A stretch of 64,000 bases of DNA from Ipomoea triloba (lineage: Eukaryota; Streptophyta; Magnoliopsida; Solanales; Convolvulaceae). A program made the translations under genes and the position numbers. This document shows positions 1-12,405 of the stretch, in pieces. Location: positions 4,289,437 through 4,353,436 of the forward strand of contig NC_044924.1 of NCBI RefSeq assembly GCF_003576645.1, written 5' to 3'. A model generated the notes under the pieces. That model worked only from the letters and a program-made list of their open reading frames with translations, had not been told where the DNA came from and ran no database searches. How positions within the stretch are numbered: the stretch's first letter is position 1; each line of letters opens with the position of its first letter.

Positions 1-1500
1 AAATCAAGTGGATCAGTATTCTTATTCAATATGTAAATTTAGAAAAAAGAATCCCACACATTCAAGAAAAATGGACTACTTTTTTATTATTTTCTTTTCA
101 TCACTTCCTAACAAAATCAACAAATATCGCGAAAATTCTATTATCATGAAATCCACTTATAATTTTCTATTTAGAAATGGATATATCATTATTTTGTTCA
201 AATTAGAGTGGACCCCACAATTAATCAACCCACTGCTAATTCCTTTCATAATGGGCCCCATGAGTGGTCTGTCCAAACTCCAAAGCACAATCTTCTTCGA
301 CTCTTGAAATAAAAGAAAAAGAAAAATCTCTTCAATTGTTTGCTTTTGCTTATATTAATGTTACCCCAATTTTGTTAAAATAAATACTACACATATAATT
401 TTATTTACTTGTATTATCTTTTAAATAAGATTAATAAAAATAAAAAAATAGTTTTCTTTCATTATATTTAAAAATTGCATATGCAGTAATTAAGATAACC
501 ATTAAATAGATTGAATATGTACTTATTTATTTTTGTTTTATCTTTTTTTTTTTTTAAAAAATTCTGTCCTATTTTTAAAACTCTAGTTCTCTTATTTGGT
601 CAAAATTTTAGACTAATGTATTTAAATCTGATTGTGACTCTTCAAGAATTATATTGACTTAAAACATTTCTATTATTGTTATTAAGTTTTAAAATCATGA
701 ATGCTACCATTTAAAAGAAGCCACCAAGTCACCAACACCTGGTCACTTATCAATTTTCCTCTACCCCACCCAAACAATTTTGTCTTTGGAAGTGTGCTAT
801 AAGTGGATAGAAATTTTTTTGACTTGAGCAGTTACCTATTTAGACAGTGAAAATTCTGGATTACACTAAAAAAAATTCAGTCTACAAATAATAATTGGCA
901 ATATTGACATTCACAGAATTACAATTAACCCATCAGTACAAATTTATAATGAAATTACATAAATAATTTAGGATTTTAAGTTTAAACCAATAACTGAAAA
1001 ATACAAATGAAAAGTGAGGTGGAGGTGCTACCGATAGAAACTTGATTTGTGATGTTAGAGGTACAGTCACGAATGACAGGACAAGTGAAGCTTGAAGGTT
1101 TGCGTAATATAAGGTAATATAAATATCTAAACATTTTAAAGTGACGTGATTTTAAACGGTATTTAAAAATTCGTATACTCATTAATACAAGTACAAGTTT
1201 AAAAAAAAAAAAAAAAGAAGAAAAAAGTGCAGGCACTGCCCCATTGCCCCATTGTTGCTCCCCATACAGGTAATGGAAAACAAAGAAAAGTGTAAAGAAA
1301 GTATAAATAATACTGTAGGTGAAAATTAGTGAATCTTCTGTATTGGATTTTTTTCCTTGGACTAGGGACAGCTCATCCTATACAATGAAAATAACAGATA
1401 TGATGATGAGGCAATTGCCCATTGTTGACGGTTTAGCATCTTCTTAATTGCCTGCATCAAGGGCAAAGGCACTGAAAGAACAAAAGAAGTGGGCATTATA
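1..1500. other. Intergenic, no gene seen
   Basis: AT-rich sequence upstream of SMG7L. No open frame here resembles a protein, and the short ones are low-complexity translations. From about 1,200 to 1,560 the sequence becomes less AT-rich and probably includes the SMG7L core promoter. I see no repeat with clear ends. Confidence 0.6.
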
Positions 1501-1559
1501 GTCTTTTCACTGTTCATCAGTCAGCACCAGCCACCCCGTGCCTTGTCTTGTCTCCACAA

Positions 1560-1694
1560 CGAAAAAACAATTTAGTAACAAAAACCTGTTAGTTTCACTC
1601 TTTGCTGTTTCTTTCTTTCTTGAATTTTCTCTCTCCATCAAAGGATTCATCTTTGTTCCTGAGTTCTTCAAGATTTTGCTGTGATTTCTGCAAG
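1560..1694 (+). other. SMG7L: SMG7L non-coding first exon (5' UTR)
   Basis: A pyrimidine-rich leader ends at a consensus donor (CAAG|GTAATT, exon end 1694). The matching acceptor is TTACAG at 2669-2674, only five bases before the SMG7L ATG at 2680. This gives a leader intron of about 980 bp. The 5' limit of the exon is a guess, since I have no transcript evidence. Confidence 0.55.
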
Positions 1695-2679
1695 GTAATT
1701 GTTTATGTTTCTTGTATTCATAGATTCTCTGCTGCCATATTCACAAAGCTTAGCCTTTCTGATCATGTTAATGCTTTTTATGCTCTCTGATGCTTCTGAG
1801 ACTAATTCTAGCAGAAAAGCTATCTAATTTTGTTATTTTCTTTAGTATGGTTTCCCTAAAAATTGCTTCTTTTTGCTTATACTTTTTGTTCATGGTTTGT
1901 AATCTTTGCCCAGTTTACTGTGATCTTCCCATATCTGTCTTGGGTTTTATATGCTTGAATTGATGGATTTTCTGCACCATGTTCATATGGATATTGATAT
2001 GGTCGGTTCAAAGAATATGCTCTTTAAGCCCTCTGTTTTAGATATTCAAGAATGATGGTGATCAGAATCTTATTTTGCTGGTATCAGTTCTCTTGTACTT
2101 TGGTTGGCTTAGGATATACTGATATAAAGTTAAAGACTTCTCAGATTCGTTGACTTGCCCACAAAACACGAAATTCGCTCGTCGCACATCCCAGCCCGAC
2201 AATATAGTAGAGTGATAAATAAAGTTGACTCAACCCCTCATTAGGTGGAAGGACCAGTGTCTGGGATAGACGGATTGACTTTATACATGACTTTGCAGCT
2301 CTTATTTGGAATTAATTACTCGAGGAAGACAAACAATTTCATAGATAGTTAGGGTGTTTTCTATTTACTGTTCTTAATTTTAATTTTTCCGGTTTTATTG
2401 ATCAAGTACCTTAGATAATATTAAGCCTGCTTGTGATGTGATTTTAGGCACCCAAATTGGGGAGGCAATGGTCTAGTTGCCATGGTTTCTGTAATTAGTT
2501 TTGGATTGAATAAGATTGTTCTTAGCAACGGAGTGTTTCTTAGTTTGAGGAGATTGATTAGTTTGAATGTTTCTTAATGTGCAATTGATCCTCATATACA
2601 GGACTATACATTCGTCCAAGTCACAGATGAGGAGATTGATTAGTTGAAGAAGTTTGTTTAAACTTAATTTACAGTAATC

Positions 2680-5600
2680 ATGAACATTGATGAAGCTACA
2701 ACGTTCAAAGATCAGAAGGAAAAATTGAATACTTTTCTTGAGGTGATCTTGAAGATGATTCCAGTTTTCCTGTTTACTTTACATTTTGTTATTATAGCAT
2801 AGACACATAGTCACTGATTTTTCTATTACCTCCATCTTCCAGATTGCTGATACAGAGAAACAATTGTTGGCTGCAATCTATTCTAAAGGTTTGTTGAATA
2901 AAGATGTCCAAGATCTTTATCACAAAGCCCGTTCTAGTTATGAGAATATCATTTTGAATGATTATGAAGTTTTGGGGCTTCAAGAGGTTGAGTACTCTTT
3001 ATGGAAGCTTCACTATAAGCACATTGATGAGTTCCGCAAAAGGATTCGACAAGCTAATGCTGAGAAAAAGAAAAGTGAAGCTTCAGAGTCGGATACAAAT
3101 TCCCATCTAGACGTTGACAAACATATGGAAGGATTCAAGTCATTTCTATCTGAAGTGACTGATTTTTACCAAGATTTGGTCAAAAAGCTGAGGAAGAGCT
3201 GTGGTCTTACATCGGAGGTCTTTCTACGTAAGAAGGGCAGCCCCTTGTGTTCAACTGAACATTTGAAATTCCCTCAGTGTCAATATGCTTGCCATCGTTT
3301 TCTAGTTTGTCTTGGAGATCTAGCCAGGTACACCGAACTTTGTAAGAAGCCCGATGCCTGCAAGTGGTCAGTTTCTGCTGCGTATTACCTGGAAGCATCC
3401 CGGATTTGGCCAGATAGTGGGAACCCCCATAATCAGGTAGTGTTTGTACCGCTTTCCAGATTTTGAAGAAAATGCTACTTCTTGAAATGCTTTTCCTTAA
3501 TCTATGCTTGCTGAAATGTGGCAAGATGATAATAACTTTTGGAGAGTGATATATTTATAATCTAAGTTCGTTTGCAGCTGGCACTCTTGGCAACATACAT
3601 TAGTGATGCGTTTCTTGCTTTGTATCACTGTGTAAGAAGTTTGGCTGTCAAGGAGCCGTTTCCTGATGCCTGGAATAACCTCATGTTGCTCTTTGAGGAG
3701 GTAAGCTTGTTATTTTCACCCTTCCCGCCTTTCTATTCTCAAATTGTTGAAACTATAAATCTATAATCGTATGGTACTAAATTTGTCTCTTTTTTTCCCC
3801 GGCTGTAGTGATCCCATTGGACTTCAATGATTAATTTGTCATTACTTTTTAAATTCCCGCAGAACAGGTCATCTCATTTTCATTCCCTTTCCAATGGGGC
3901 GTACATTGATTTGCTAAAACCATCGGAGAAAACTTCCTTGCAAACTGTATCTCAAGCAAGCTATGGTTCTTCAAACATCAATAAATTGGAATCCAATGGA
4001 AGTGTTTCCTCAGAAAAATCTGATATATGGCCTCTGTTTGTCAGATTGATAAGTTTCTTTCTAGTGATATCCAGGTACATATTGAAAAATATTATCCATT
4101 TCTTGTGCTTAGATGACCATGTAGTTTTAACTACCAGATATTCTAGATACACCAATCAATATCTTTTTTTGAGTGACGAGGGAAACCTGTAGCCACTACC
4201 CAAGGGTGTGCATTAGGCAACCCCGCCTTGTAATCTTGGTCGGCAAAGGACCATAAGGAAGTAAACTAGCCTAGGTTGGGCTACTCCCACTGGGAGTTAA
4301 AACTTGTAACCTCGTGGTTACCAAGTCAACAGCCTGATCAACTTGGCTAGGATTGCCCCCACCATTTAGTTTTTATTTTAAAGATTTGTTGTCATCTAGA
4401 CCTGTTTCAAATGGTTGATTAGTCTGCAAATGATTTAGTGATTAGTAAACCTTTTGAGTCTTAGATATTAATGTAACCACATTGAGCATTAGATATCAAA
4501 TGTCCATTTTCTTAATGCAGTTTAGAGGATTTTTCCCACACACTAGCCTCCACTGTGAGACAATTGGAAGCTCTGATGGCATTAGGCGATGAGGAACTAA
4601 AGGCTGCACTGGAATCCTATCAGCATATGGATCCATCTAGAAGCGGCCCATATCGTGCCCTTCAACTTGTCACCATATTCATCTATATCATCCACAGCCT
4701 GACTGAAAGTGGGGAAGGGGAGGTGATGAAAGCAGAAAACAAGGAGTCTGATCTGACAAAATTGGCACTTGCAGCCATTTTCATTTGCACTGGTCGTCTT
4801 ATCGAGAGATGTCTGAAAGGAAGCCATCCGGAAGTATGTCCACTCTTACCCGCTGTGTTGGTGTTTGCTGAATGGCTAGGTAACACACTTCAAAGAGCAG
4901 AAGCATATGCTGCAGACGAAAGGGTAAGGAGTTCTATGTCTTACTTTTTCGGTGCTTTTTCTGATCTTCTGAACCGACTTGAACTCAGTGAGAATGAAAT
5001 TGCTCTGGACTATGCTGCTCTTTGGGAAGACTATGAGCTTAGGGGTTTTGATCCACTGGCACATGCACACATGACACTAGATTTCACAGGTCATCAGGAA
5101 TGTGTGGACAACTTCAGTAGTATGAGTACATGTAGGTCATGGCGAATATTTCTTGCTGCAAAAAAACTTTCAGGTAAGTCCAGGGACTCGAATAAGTGGA
5201 TCATGTATGATGAATTGGTTAAAAAGTTCTACACAGTGAAATCCCGATGTCCAGACCAAGTGAATTCAAGTATTCAACCACAAGAATTGCATGAGCACGA
5301 ATCGGGGAACACAAATGAGCACATGGAAAGTCTTAACAGCCAGTCTGTTACTGCTGAAGAGGAAGAAGTCATTCTCTTTAAGCCTATCATGAGACATAAT
5401 TCAGCACCGATATATACATCCACCCCCGGTAGTGATCAATTCTCTGTTGAAGGCGTAAAGGAAGTCACAACAACTCTTTCAGATGAATCCTTACGTCGTT
5501 CCACATCTTTGATCACCGGGCAAAACCTGACAGGTCTTGATCCTTTAAGTTTTTACCCTGATACCGCTAATTCTAGATATACGAAGCCATTCAAGCCACA

Positions 5601-6474
5601 AGAGCCTACCTTGAGGGACTCTGCAGCTTATCCTGCTGGACCTCCATCTCTCAATGCTTGGGTCCTTGACAGTGGAAGTTCGAGAAAAGAAAGAGGTGTA
5701 AGGGGTTTGAATATGCACAAGTTAAGCCCTATCGAGGAATTAGCCTCGCAATCCTTCAATAACCTCTCCATCAATGAAACAAAGGATCCCATAACCAGTT
5801 CTAGCCATGTTTCTGTAGCTCCTCCTTATGTAACTCCGGTGCCTTCTGCCCCACTGTTGCCAGAAGATGCTTCTTGGTTTAAAGGAAACTCATTGGGCTT
5901 TCCCGAGTTCAAAAGCCCTTCAGCAACTAAGGAAGGCAATGGTATTCTTGGTGCACCACCAGTTAGTGGATACTCAAGCCGGTTAACAACTCGTGGACCA
6001 TTTGATTTTGTGGCAGGACCTCCTGGTTTTGTTGATGGATACCCACCACAGATTGGGATGAGTTCTTCTGAGTGGCTCTATCACTATAGGAACACTCAAA
6101 ATGTTGAGCGGGTTAACAACAATAATCACCTATGGCCTTCTCACCTAAACGCACCAACTACCCTTGGGAACGTGAGTACAACTAATGTTGCCAGGTTTGA
6201 TTTTCTAGACCAATGGGGAAACCGTTTGGTTTCAAGTCCAATGGTGTATTTGGAAAGCCCACAATTGCTTCCAAGTCCTCTCATGTACAGCGTAGTAGAT
6301 GAACAAAGGCGGGATAAGCCTCTACTTAGCTACCAGAGACCGTCTCCTTATTCTTTTGGTACCGCTATGGAGTTGAAACCAGAGCAACCAATTTTGCCAC
6401 ACTATCTAAAAGACGGAGAATGGCAAGTACAGCCTGAATCTCAATATAGAGCTCCATCTTTCATGGGGAACTGA
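2680..6474 (+). CDS. SMG7L: SMG7-like protein (EST1/SMG5-7 family), five coding exons
   Basis: Coding exons 2680-2742, 2843-3436, 3578-3700, 3863-4074 and 4521-6474 join in frame at GT-AG sites to give 981 aa. Residues 22-330 form the EST1/SMG7 14-3-3-like and helical-repeat region. Family hallmarks there are HRFLVCLGDLARYTEL near residue 175, YLEASRIWPDSGNPHNQ near 205 and VKEPFPDAWNNLMLLFEE near 243. Residues 331-981 hold the rest of the helical domain, then a Ser/Pro/Asn-rich tail typical of plant SMG7 proteins. SMG7 binds phosphorylated UPF1 in nonsense-mediated decay and has a meiotic role in Arabidopsis; the role of SMG7L itself is less well known. Length falls between Arabidopsis SMG7L and SMG7, so assignment to SMG7L rests partly on gene order. 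The ATG opens MNIDEATTFKDQ and lies just after a leader intron. A SINE sits in the last intron. Confidence 0.9.
4165..4362 (-). mobile_element. tRNA-derived SINE (family A), copy 1, inside SMG7L intron
   Basis: Read on the minus strand it opens GGGGGCAATCCTAGCCAAG, with a tRNA-like box A (TAGCCAAGTTGATCAGG) and a box B-like stretch (GGTTACAAG). It continues through a body with GCCTTGTAATC-type sequence and ends in CGTCACTC plus a short A-run. It lies wholly between coding exons 4 and 5 of SMG7L (intron 4075-4520), so it does not touch the reading frame. I could not find a clear target duplication. The same sequence recurs several times in this window. Confidence 0.7.
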
Positions 6475-6754
6475 GTCTAATAGATCATATATACTTCTCA
6501 TACCATTGCTTGTTATTGTGAATTTGTTTTTGACTATGTGCCTCACATTGCAATTTACCATTCATCACATCTTCAATTGGTTACATTACAGGGAATTTAG
6601 CTGCATTCACAATTTCACATGTAATGATGTATTGATGTAGATATGTTCTTGTTGCACTCTTTAGTTGTGAGGTTGGGACTAGAGATCCCACTCCCAGGAT
6701 GCTGTACCTTTGCATACTGTCTATGATGAATGTATGTTCTCAAGTTGTAAAGGT
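6475..6754 (+). other. SMG7L: SMG7L 3' UTR region
   Basis: Sequence after the TGA at 6472-6474 with no coding potential. The 3' end of the transcript cannot be fixed from sequence alone. The next recognisable feature is a SINE target-site copy at 6755. Confidence 0.4.
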
Positions 6755-6768
6755 AGTCCAGAATTATT

Positions 6769-6955
6769 ATTTTTTGAGTGACGGGGGGTGCACAAGATAA
6801 ACCCTGTCTTGTGGCGTAGGTAAACCAGCCTAGGTTGCTCATAGCTGACCAGCTTAAACCAAGAAAGACAATAGGCCGCTCCAGTTGAGAGTCGAATTTG
6901 TAACCTCTTGTGGCTACCAAGTCAACAACCTGACTAACTTGGTTGGGATTGCTCC
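6769..6955 (-). mobile_element. tRNA-derived SINE (family A), copy 2, with target duplication
   Basis: This is a 187-bp minus-strand copy of the same SINE. It is flanked by 14-bp direct repeats AGTCCAGAATTATT (6755-6768) and AGTCCACAATTATT (6956-6969), which differ at one base. The body shows box A, box B, the AACCTAGGCTGGTTTAC segment and the CGTCACTCAAAAA tail. The target duplication fixes both ends and confirms LINE-assisted insertion. Confidence 0.85.
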
Positions 6956-6969
6956 AGTCCACAATTATT

Positions 6970-9700
6970 CATTTCATATGAGATATCATGCAATGCATTT
7001 TCTCAAGTTCTGGTGTAACATATGAACATAAAATGCAGGAAATAGGCTTAATTAGCATCCAAAGATAATGGGGATAAATACAGGAAGATGAGTTGAAGCT
7101 TCTTCCATCAATAGATGGTTTTACATGTGAAGACAGACAATACAGTCAAGTTCACAATTTATGTGACAGCAAACAGAAATCTGAAAGGCTAAAATGGAAA
7201 TGAAGGAAACCATGAGTGCCCTAGCTCTTTCTAGCTGGGGTCTGAGCTGCATGCTGCTTCATTTCCCCTTTGGCTTCTTCTCCTTTGAATGGCTCTTTTT
7301 GTGCTTGATGAAGCAGAAACATGAACAGCAGGGGAGCTGCAGCATCAACATTATGTCTTCTCCTTTGGTATGATATGATGATTGTGATTGTTCATGAATC
7401 CATTATGTATAGAGGAAGAGGGCTCCTGCAACTAACCCTGATGGGTGGCTTTGAGTATTTTATTGTCACGAGATTTTATTCCAATTTGCTCCAGATAAGA
7501 AGATGCGTTTCTTGGGATACTCTATATGCTAAACCGGCCTGTTAATGCATGCTAGTTAGGAAATGGGGTTGTTTTAGGTTTCCTTTTCATCAAAAGAAAG
7601 ATTTAAAATAATACTACTGGTGGACTACTTTCTAGGGTAATCTTTCCTTTGCATCATTCCAAAATCCTGTAAACCAGTCTATATATAGTACAATTGACCG
7701 ACACTGGCTCAAATCAAGATCAGACAGAAGGTTTATACGTTGGGAGTCGAACTTGTAACATTGTGATTATCAAATATATATCCTAACCAATTTGACTAGG
7801 GTTGTCCCAGAACCTCTATGCTATTCAATTTAAGACACATTATTTTTTGGCCATGCATCATTTCAACCGTGGAGCTACTTATAGGCATGAAAAATAGTAG
7901 TGTGAAATAGTACAGTTGGTAAGTGAACTGTTAATGCAACTATAAAGTCATAGAATCGACTCTCGTATATGTGTGAGCATGTTAAAAGACCACCTAATTC
8001 ATGAGTTCTTGAAAGAAAAAGAAGCTAAAGGGGATTATTTACAATGGGAGGATAGGAGAAAGGTAGATGCATGGAGGACAGAGTTCTGAGTCTTGCAGCA
8101 AAGCTTACAACAAACTGCATGATTCCATGCGTGCGCCACTTTAATTTTTTTCTATCATCAAATCAACCTTCCCTGCACTGCACCCACCGCCCTACACAGT
8201 TGCACACCCCATACTCCATTATCTCTTCCTAGCTTCATCATATTCAAGTGTGAAGTTAGGGACCCTACAAAGGCTACAATACCATCATTTCGATCTTCAC
8301 CCTAAAAAATGTCGTGATTGTCAAGAATTTTTATTTTTATTTTTATTTAAAAATTTTTTTTAGATAACCATGACTTCCAAAGAAACCAATGAAGACAACC
8401 CATATATACATCACGTTATCCATTATATTGTCCACCAGATGAAGTGATTGTGATATATAGCAGAATACGTACAGTAAATACACTATACACTACATATATA
8501 CAGAGTGGAATATAATTCTGCAGTGGGCACTTCTGGGGAACAATCTGCCTGAGCAGACAAAACACATTAAAAGATGTGAAACAATTCAATTAGTACGACG
8601 TCAATGTTACGTTGCTATGTGTGAATATCTATAACTTACCACTTTAGCTCTACGTGGCACTAGCACTACCAGTACAAGGTACGTACTACTCCTCCCGTTT
8701 TAAACGCAATTTTTTTTTGAAGCACTTTAAACGCAAATTAAAACCTCATTGGAACTGACATTATTATATCATTAATTCACAGTTTGAAATTAAATGGTCT
8801 GAAAATGTTACATCGGCAGCATGCTTCCATTTGTAACTTTATTCTTCATGGATAAATGAGCATAAGAATCTCCATCTGACCATCTCTTTTATCCACGTTA
8901 ATTCCGCATTCCCAGTACGACAGTGAGAACTCATAATATATTCATATAATAAAATGGTGGATCGGAGTATCAATTCTTTAATTAAATGCTCAATTATATT
9001 TAAGCTCATAAGCAATAACTATAAGGTTTTTTAGGTTACGAGCGAAACTCGTAATTACTACTTGAGGATGTGGTCCTTTATTGACGAAAGTTACAAGTCA
9101 GATGACCTATAACTGATTGGCTCAAAAAAAAAAAAAAAAAAAAAAAAAGACAAAACCTAATACGTGTGATGATACATATATTCTAAATTAATACTTGACT
9201 TGTAGTTGTTTTACAGACTATTATATAAGAGTGGTGCTTACTCACACCATCAGATAGTGACAATAGATTTTTCTAGTCATTCAAATAATAATCATAGTAC
9301 TAAAAGCTTGCATATGTACATAAATGGAAACTTATAAATAAACCCAATAGTGGTAACCCACTCACATGTAATAATTCACTAGAATTTGTGTGCCCAATTC
9401 AAGTTCTATCTTCAAATCATCAAATGCATACATGTATACATATGTAGCCTTCAATTCTGAGATGTAATGATGATGATGATGAACTGGGGCCGATTAGAGG
9501 AAGAGGATCCGAGGTTCCTCTCAGCGCAAATCCTGCAACTTTAATTTCTTCAAGCTTGACTATCTTACCAAAAATATGAGCTTGAATTTTCATCTTTTTT
9601 TTTTTTTTGTTCATTGCAGCTGACATGATCACTCACATCCATCCTCCTACCATCAATATATACTATGAAATAACTCGAAAACTCTCGATTTCTGACCACT
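6970..9700. other. Intergenic between SMG7L and the Dof gene
   Basis: No convincing gene. There is a degraded family A SINE near 7,700-7,808, a poly(A) run of about 29 at 9,124-9,152, and a remnant near 8,690-8,745 with a CTCCTCCCGTT-like mariner/Stowaway end. Short open frames near 7,200-7,545 and 9,420-9,632 were examined and not accepted. Confidence 0.5.
7700..7808 (-). mobile_element. SINE family A remnant
   Basis: The right part matches the tRNA-like head of family A: GGGAGTCGAACTTGTAACA, then a diverged box A region ending GACTAGGGTTGTCCC. The left part (GGCTCAAATCAAGA) matches the body. Tail and target duplication are not recognisable, so this is an older or truncated copy. Confidence 0.5.
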
Positions 9701-9821
9701 TTTTCCCCTCCCACACCTTTTTTTAGCCAACCTTCTGGCTAAAGTACAACAAGCTAAGAAACCAAGTTAATGAATTTAAGGAAGATTCATATGATGAAGC
9801 CAAACCTGGCTAGCTAGCTAG

Positions 9822-10823
9822 CTAGATGAGAGAAGGCTCCATCCAACCACCATTCCATGGAAATGAAGGATCTGATAAAGGTGTTGAATAGTTAATATTC
9901 CCCACCCCTTCTGTCTCCAGATTGTGATTGTTCATAGGAACACCACCGTTCCAATTCAACCTGTTTTGGCTCTCACCTTTCAAGAACTCCTCATTTTCAA
10001 GAATCATATTCCCTGCCATTACTGATTCTCCATGATAAGATGGCATGCCCGGAAAATTTCTGTTAGTAATGTCCCCAGAAGCATTGAACTTTCGTTGCTC
10101 GAGGCTCGAAGCTATCAGAGAGGCCAGTGTTGTTGTTGAAGTAGAAATAGGGCTAGTGAGTATTGATGATGAAGATGTAAATACTGGGTAGCTTGAAAGA
10201 AGAGGATTTGATGATGATGAGCTAACAAATTTAAACCCATTCTCTCCATGGCCACCCAAAACCCCAGGTGAAGAAGAGATCATGCTACTATCATGATTGC
10301 TATTATCAAAACTCTCACTGCTTGAAACCCTAGAACCGAACAATCTTGGAAATGGAGGGTTGAGCTCAGAATTAGGGTTGATGGGTAGCCCATAAAACAA
10401 AGGATTAATCTGGGGTTTGGACTGGGCAGCCGGAATTTGCAGTGGAGCTGAAGAAACTGCAGGAGAGGTTGATGAAGAAGAGACAACATCAATGGCGGCT
10501 GGGGAGGATGAAGAAGAAGAAACAGAAGCCGATGATCTCCTGATTCTCTTGTTGTTCTTCCTGCACCCTCCACCCACTGGAACATTCCTCAAAGTCCCAC
10601 CTCTAGTCCAATACCTCTTACAAGCTTTGCAAAAGTGTCTGGGCTGAGACAGACTGTAATTGTTGTAATAACAAAATTTTGTGTTCGAGGAATCACAACG
10701 TGGGCATTTCAGAGGCTGTTGTTCTGATTGGCTAATCGGTTTCTCCATAACCCTAGCAGCAGTTGATGATGAGGAAGAAGAAGCCATCAAGCTCTTTCCA
10801 TCTGTCTGATAACTGTTCATCAT
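9822..10823 (-). CDS. Dof-type zinc-finger transcription factor
   Basis: This reads as 333 aa from the ATG at 10823. The Dof domain is at residues 38-92 with zinc ligands C40, C43, C65 and C68 in the strict CX2CX21CX2C spacing, followed by [16 protein letters not shown], a basic stretch likely to add nuclear targeting. The remainder is Ser- and Asn-rich with an NPLFYGLP motif and ends in [10 protein letters not shown]. Dof proteins bind AAAG cores in promoters. The LFYGL and C-terminal W/LI features, together with gene order, suggest the DOF1.4 group of Arabidopsis, but Dof subgroups are hard to separate by eye. An acceptor (GCCGCAG) directly precedes the ATG, so the true first codon may lie in an upstream exon. 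Confidence 0.9.
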   Translation of the reverse strand: MMNSYQTDGKSLMASSSSSSTAARVMEKPISQSEQQPLKCPRCDSSNTKFCYYNNYSLSQPRHFCKACKRYWTRGGTLRNVPVGGGCRKNNKRIRRSSASVSSSSSSPAAIDVVSSSSTSPAVSSAPLQIPAAQSKPQINPLFYGLPINPNSELNPPFPRLFGSRVSSSESFDNSNHDSSMISSSPGVLGGHGENGFKFVSSSSSNPLLSSYPVFTSSSSILTSPISTSTTTLASLIASSLEQRKFNASGDITNRNFPGMPSYHGESVMAGNMILENEEFLKGESQNRLNWNGGVPMNNHNLETEGVGNINYSTPLSDPSFPWNGGWMEPSLI

Positions 10824-11105
10824 CTGCGGCACCAGAAATGAGCTGAGAAATTGAACTAACTAACAACCCAGCAAAAGAGAACAAAAAGAACGGAAAAAAG
10901 AGGTGCAAGATTGGGGTTTTAGGGTAAAAAGAACAACATTACAGGGATGAATATTCTGTTCCAAAAGCTAAGAAACAAAAACAATGGGGTCATGAATATA
11001 TATACTCATATTGTTTTGTCGTCTGTTATTATTGATTGGGAGATGGGAGAAGCTGTGGCCATTCATTTTGTAGTGGAAAGAGATGATGAGTATGTATATA
11101 CGTAC

Positions 11106-11195
11106 CATCTTAATTAGCTTCTCACAGCTTCGTAGAAATTCTGCTTTCTTTTCCCTTTGGCTTCTCTGCAAATTGAAGGAATCGTTTGAAAACCA
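11106..11195 (-). other. Putative first exon of the Dof gene (5' UTR plus a possible ATG)
   Basis: On the minus strand a leader ends ...TAATTAAGATG|GTACGT, with donor GT at 11105-11104. The next acceptor is CAG at 10826-10824, directly before ATGATG of the main exon. If spliced as drawn, the ATG at 11108-11106 would be the first codon and would be in frame with the main exon. The intron would be about 280 bp. This is inferred from splice motifs only, and the 5' limit is unknown. Confidence 0.4.
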
Positions 11196-11289
11196 AAGAG
11201 TATGAAGACAAAGGGCAGGTAGCGACGTATATTAGGTCTCTTCTCTCTTATTAGACCCACTCCCATCCGTACTACCAAATAAATAATTT

Positions 11290-11477
11290 TCTTTGGGTGA
11301 CGAGGCAAACTCTGCTGTCACTATTGAGGATGTGTATGGGTAATCCTACTTTGTGATCTTAATTAATCAACAGAGAATTACAAGAAGATAAACCAGTTTA
11401 GGTTGTCATAATTGATCAGTTCAAACAAAAAAAAAGACCAAAAAGCTACTCTACTATAGTTGAGAGTAAAACTTGTA
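11290..11477 (-). mobile_element. SINE family A remnant upstream of the Dof gene
   Basis: A diverged copy. It starts (plus orientation) GGGTGACGAGGCAAAC and continues through GTAGGTT/GTTTAGGTTGTC-type body sequence to GAGAGTAAAACTTGTA. The tRNA-like head is mostly lost. It lies just upstream of the Dof gene leader. Confidence 0.5.
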
Positions 11478-12272
11478 TAAATGAATAGATAAATATTTTT
11501 TTTTTTTGCTAGTATAGTTTATTTGTTAGAGGCATCATTTTAATTATTGTGTTTGATTCTTAACTCATATTTAGGGAGAAGTCCGCAATCGCTACTCCAT
11601 AATGAGGTAAATCAACGAGAACAATGGTGTATTTAGTTTTTTAAAATCAAAACAATGGTATATTTTGTATTTTTAAAAATCAATACCCCTACTTTGGGAT
11701 TCGATTTTATGACCACTCATTTAAAATTGTAACATCATGTCATCTAATTGGCAGTGGTGTATTTAGTTAATTCATAAGATTATAATAAATATTGTTTTTT
11801 TAGAAGTCCTATAAGAACTTTTTCTGGTGTAGGATACTAGAAAAGCAAATTTATTTTATTTTTTGGAAATTTTTTTTATCGAATTATTTAACTAAAAAGT
11901 TTATCCCTTTTTGTTTTTGTTTTTGTTTTTCTTACGTGATGGGTTTGATCTAGAATAAACAAAAACGACATTGAATATTTAATTAATATAATGTTCTGGG
12001 TATATATATTATGTTATGTATATATATATGCTCAGTTGCTCACGTATATCAAATCAAAGGGTTTTCTAGTGCCACAATCTTTTTCCACACTTACGTATTA
12101 CATTTGATGATAATTAATTCATTCAAAGGAAAGATATATAAGATAATGTTTATAAGTTTGTGGTGGATTTCACTATAATGAGGTTAAAATTGTAAACGAA
12201 GTCTCTGTTCGGGCCTACTTGTCGCGAGCCATCATAGAACTAGCCGAAGGCCGGATTTGGCATAAATAGTAC

Positions 12273-12405
12273 ATATCTAGTGGTACCCGGTTGCACCCTT
12301 ATGTGGTAGGGGTGGGTTCGAGGCTCAGTGAATGCGATATTGACTCTCTGTGTTTCATTTGGTTGAGAAAGTAACTATAAATAGATATTACATTGTAACA
12401 GAGTT
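12273..12405 (+). mobile_element. tRNA-derived SINE (family B), copy 1
   Basis: It begins ATCTAGTGGTACCCGGTTG (box A-like) with box B GTGGGTTCGAGGCTC, then a tail with TGACTCTCTGTG, GGTTGAGAAAGTAA and ATTACATTGTAAC. Eight-base direct repeats AATAGTAC flank it at 12,265-12,272 and 12,406-12,413. The tail phrase GGTTGAGAAAGTA is shared with the copy at 58 kb. Confidence 0.6.

Noticed and set aside
7195..7545. Small frames including a minus-strand 33-aa frame (MFLLHQAQKEPFKGEEAKG...) and a Cys-rich 30-aa frame
   Set aside because: Neither matches a peptide family I know, two frames overlap the same bases, and there is no promoter or splice support.
9420..9632. 70-aa minus-strand frame downstream of the Dof gene
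   Set aside because: Lys-rich start from a poly(T/A) tract, Ser run from a GAT microsatellite, no peptide-hormone motif; more likely Dof 3' flank.
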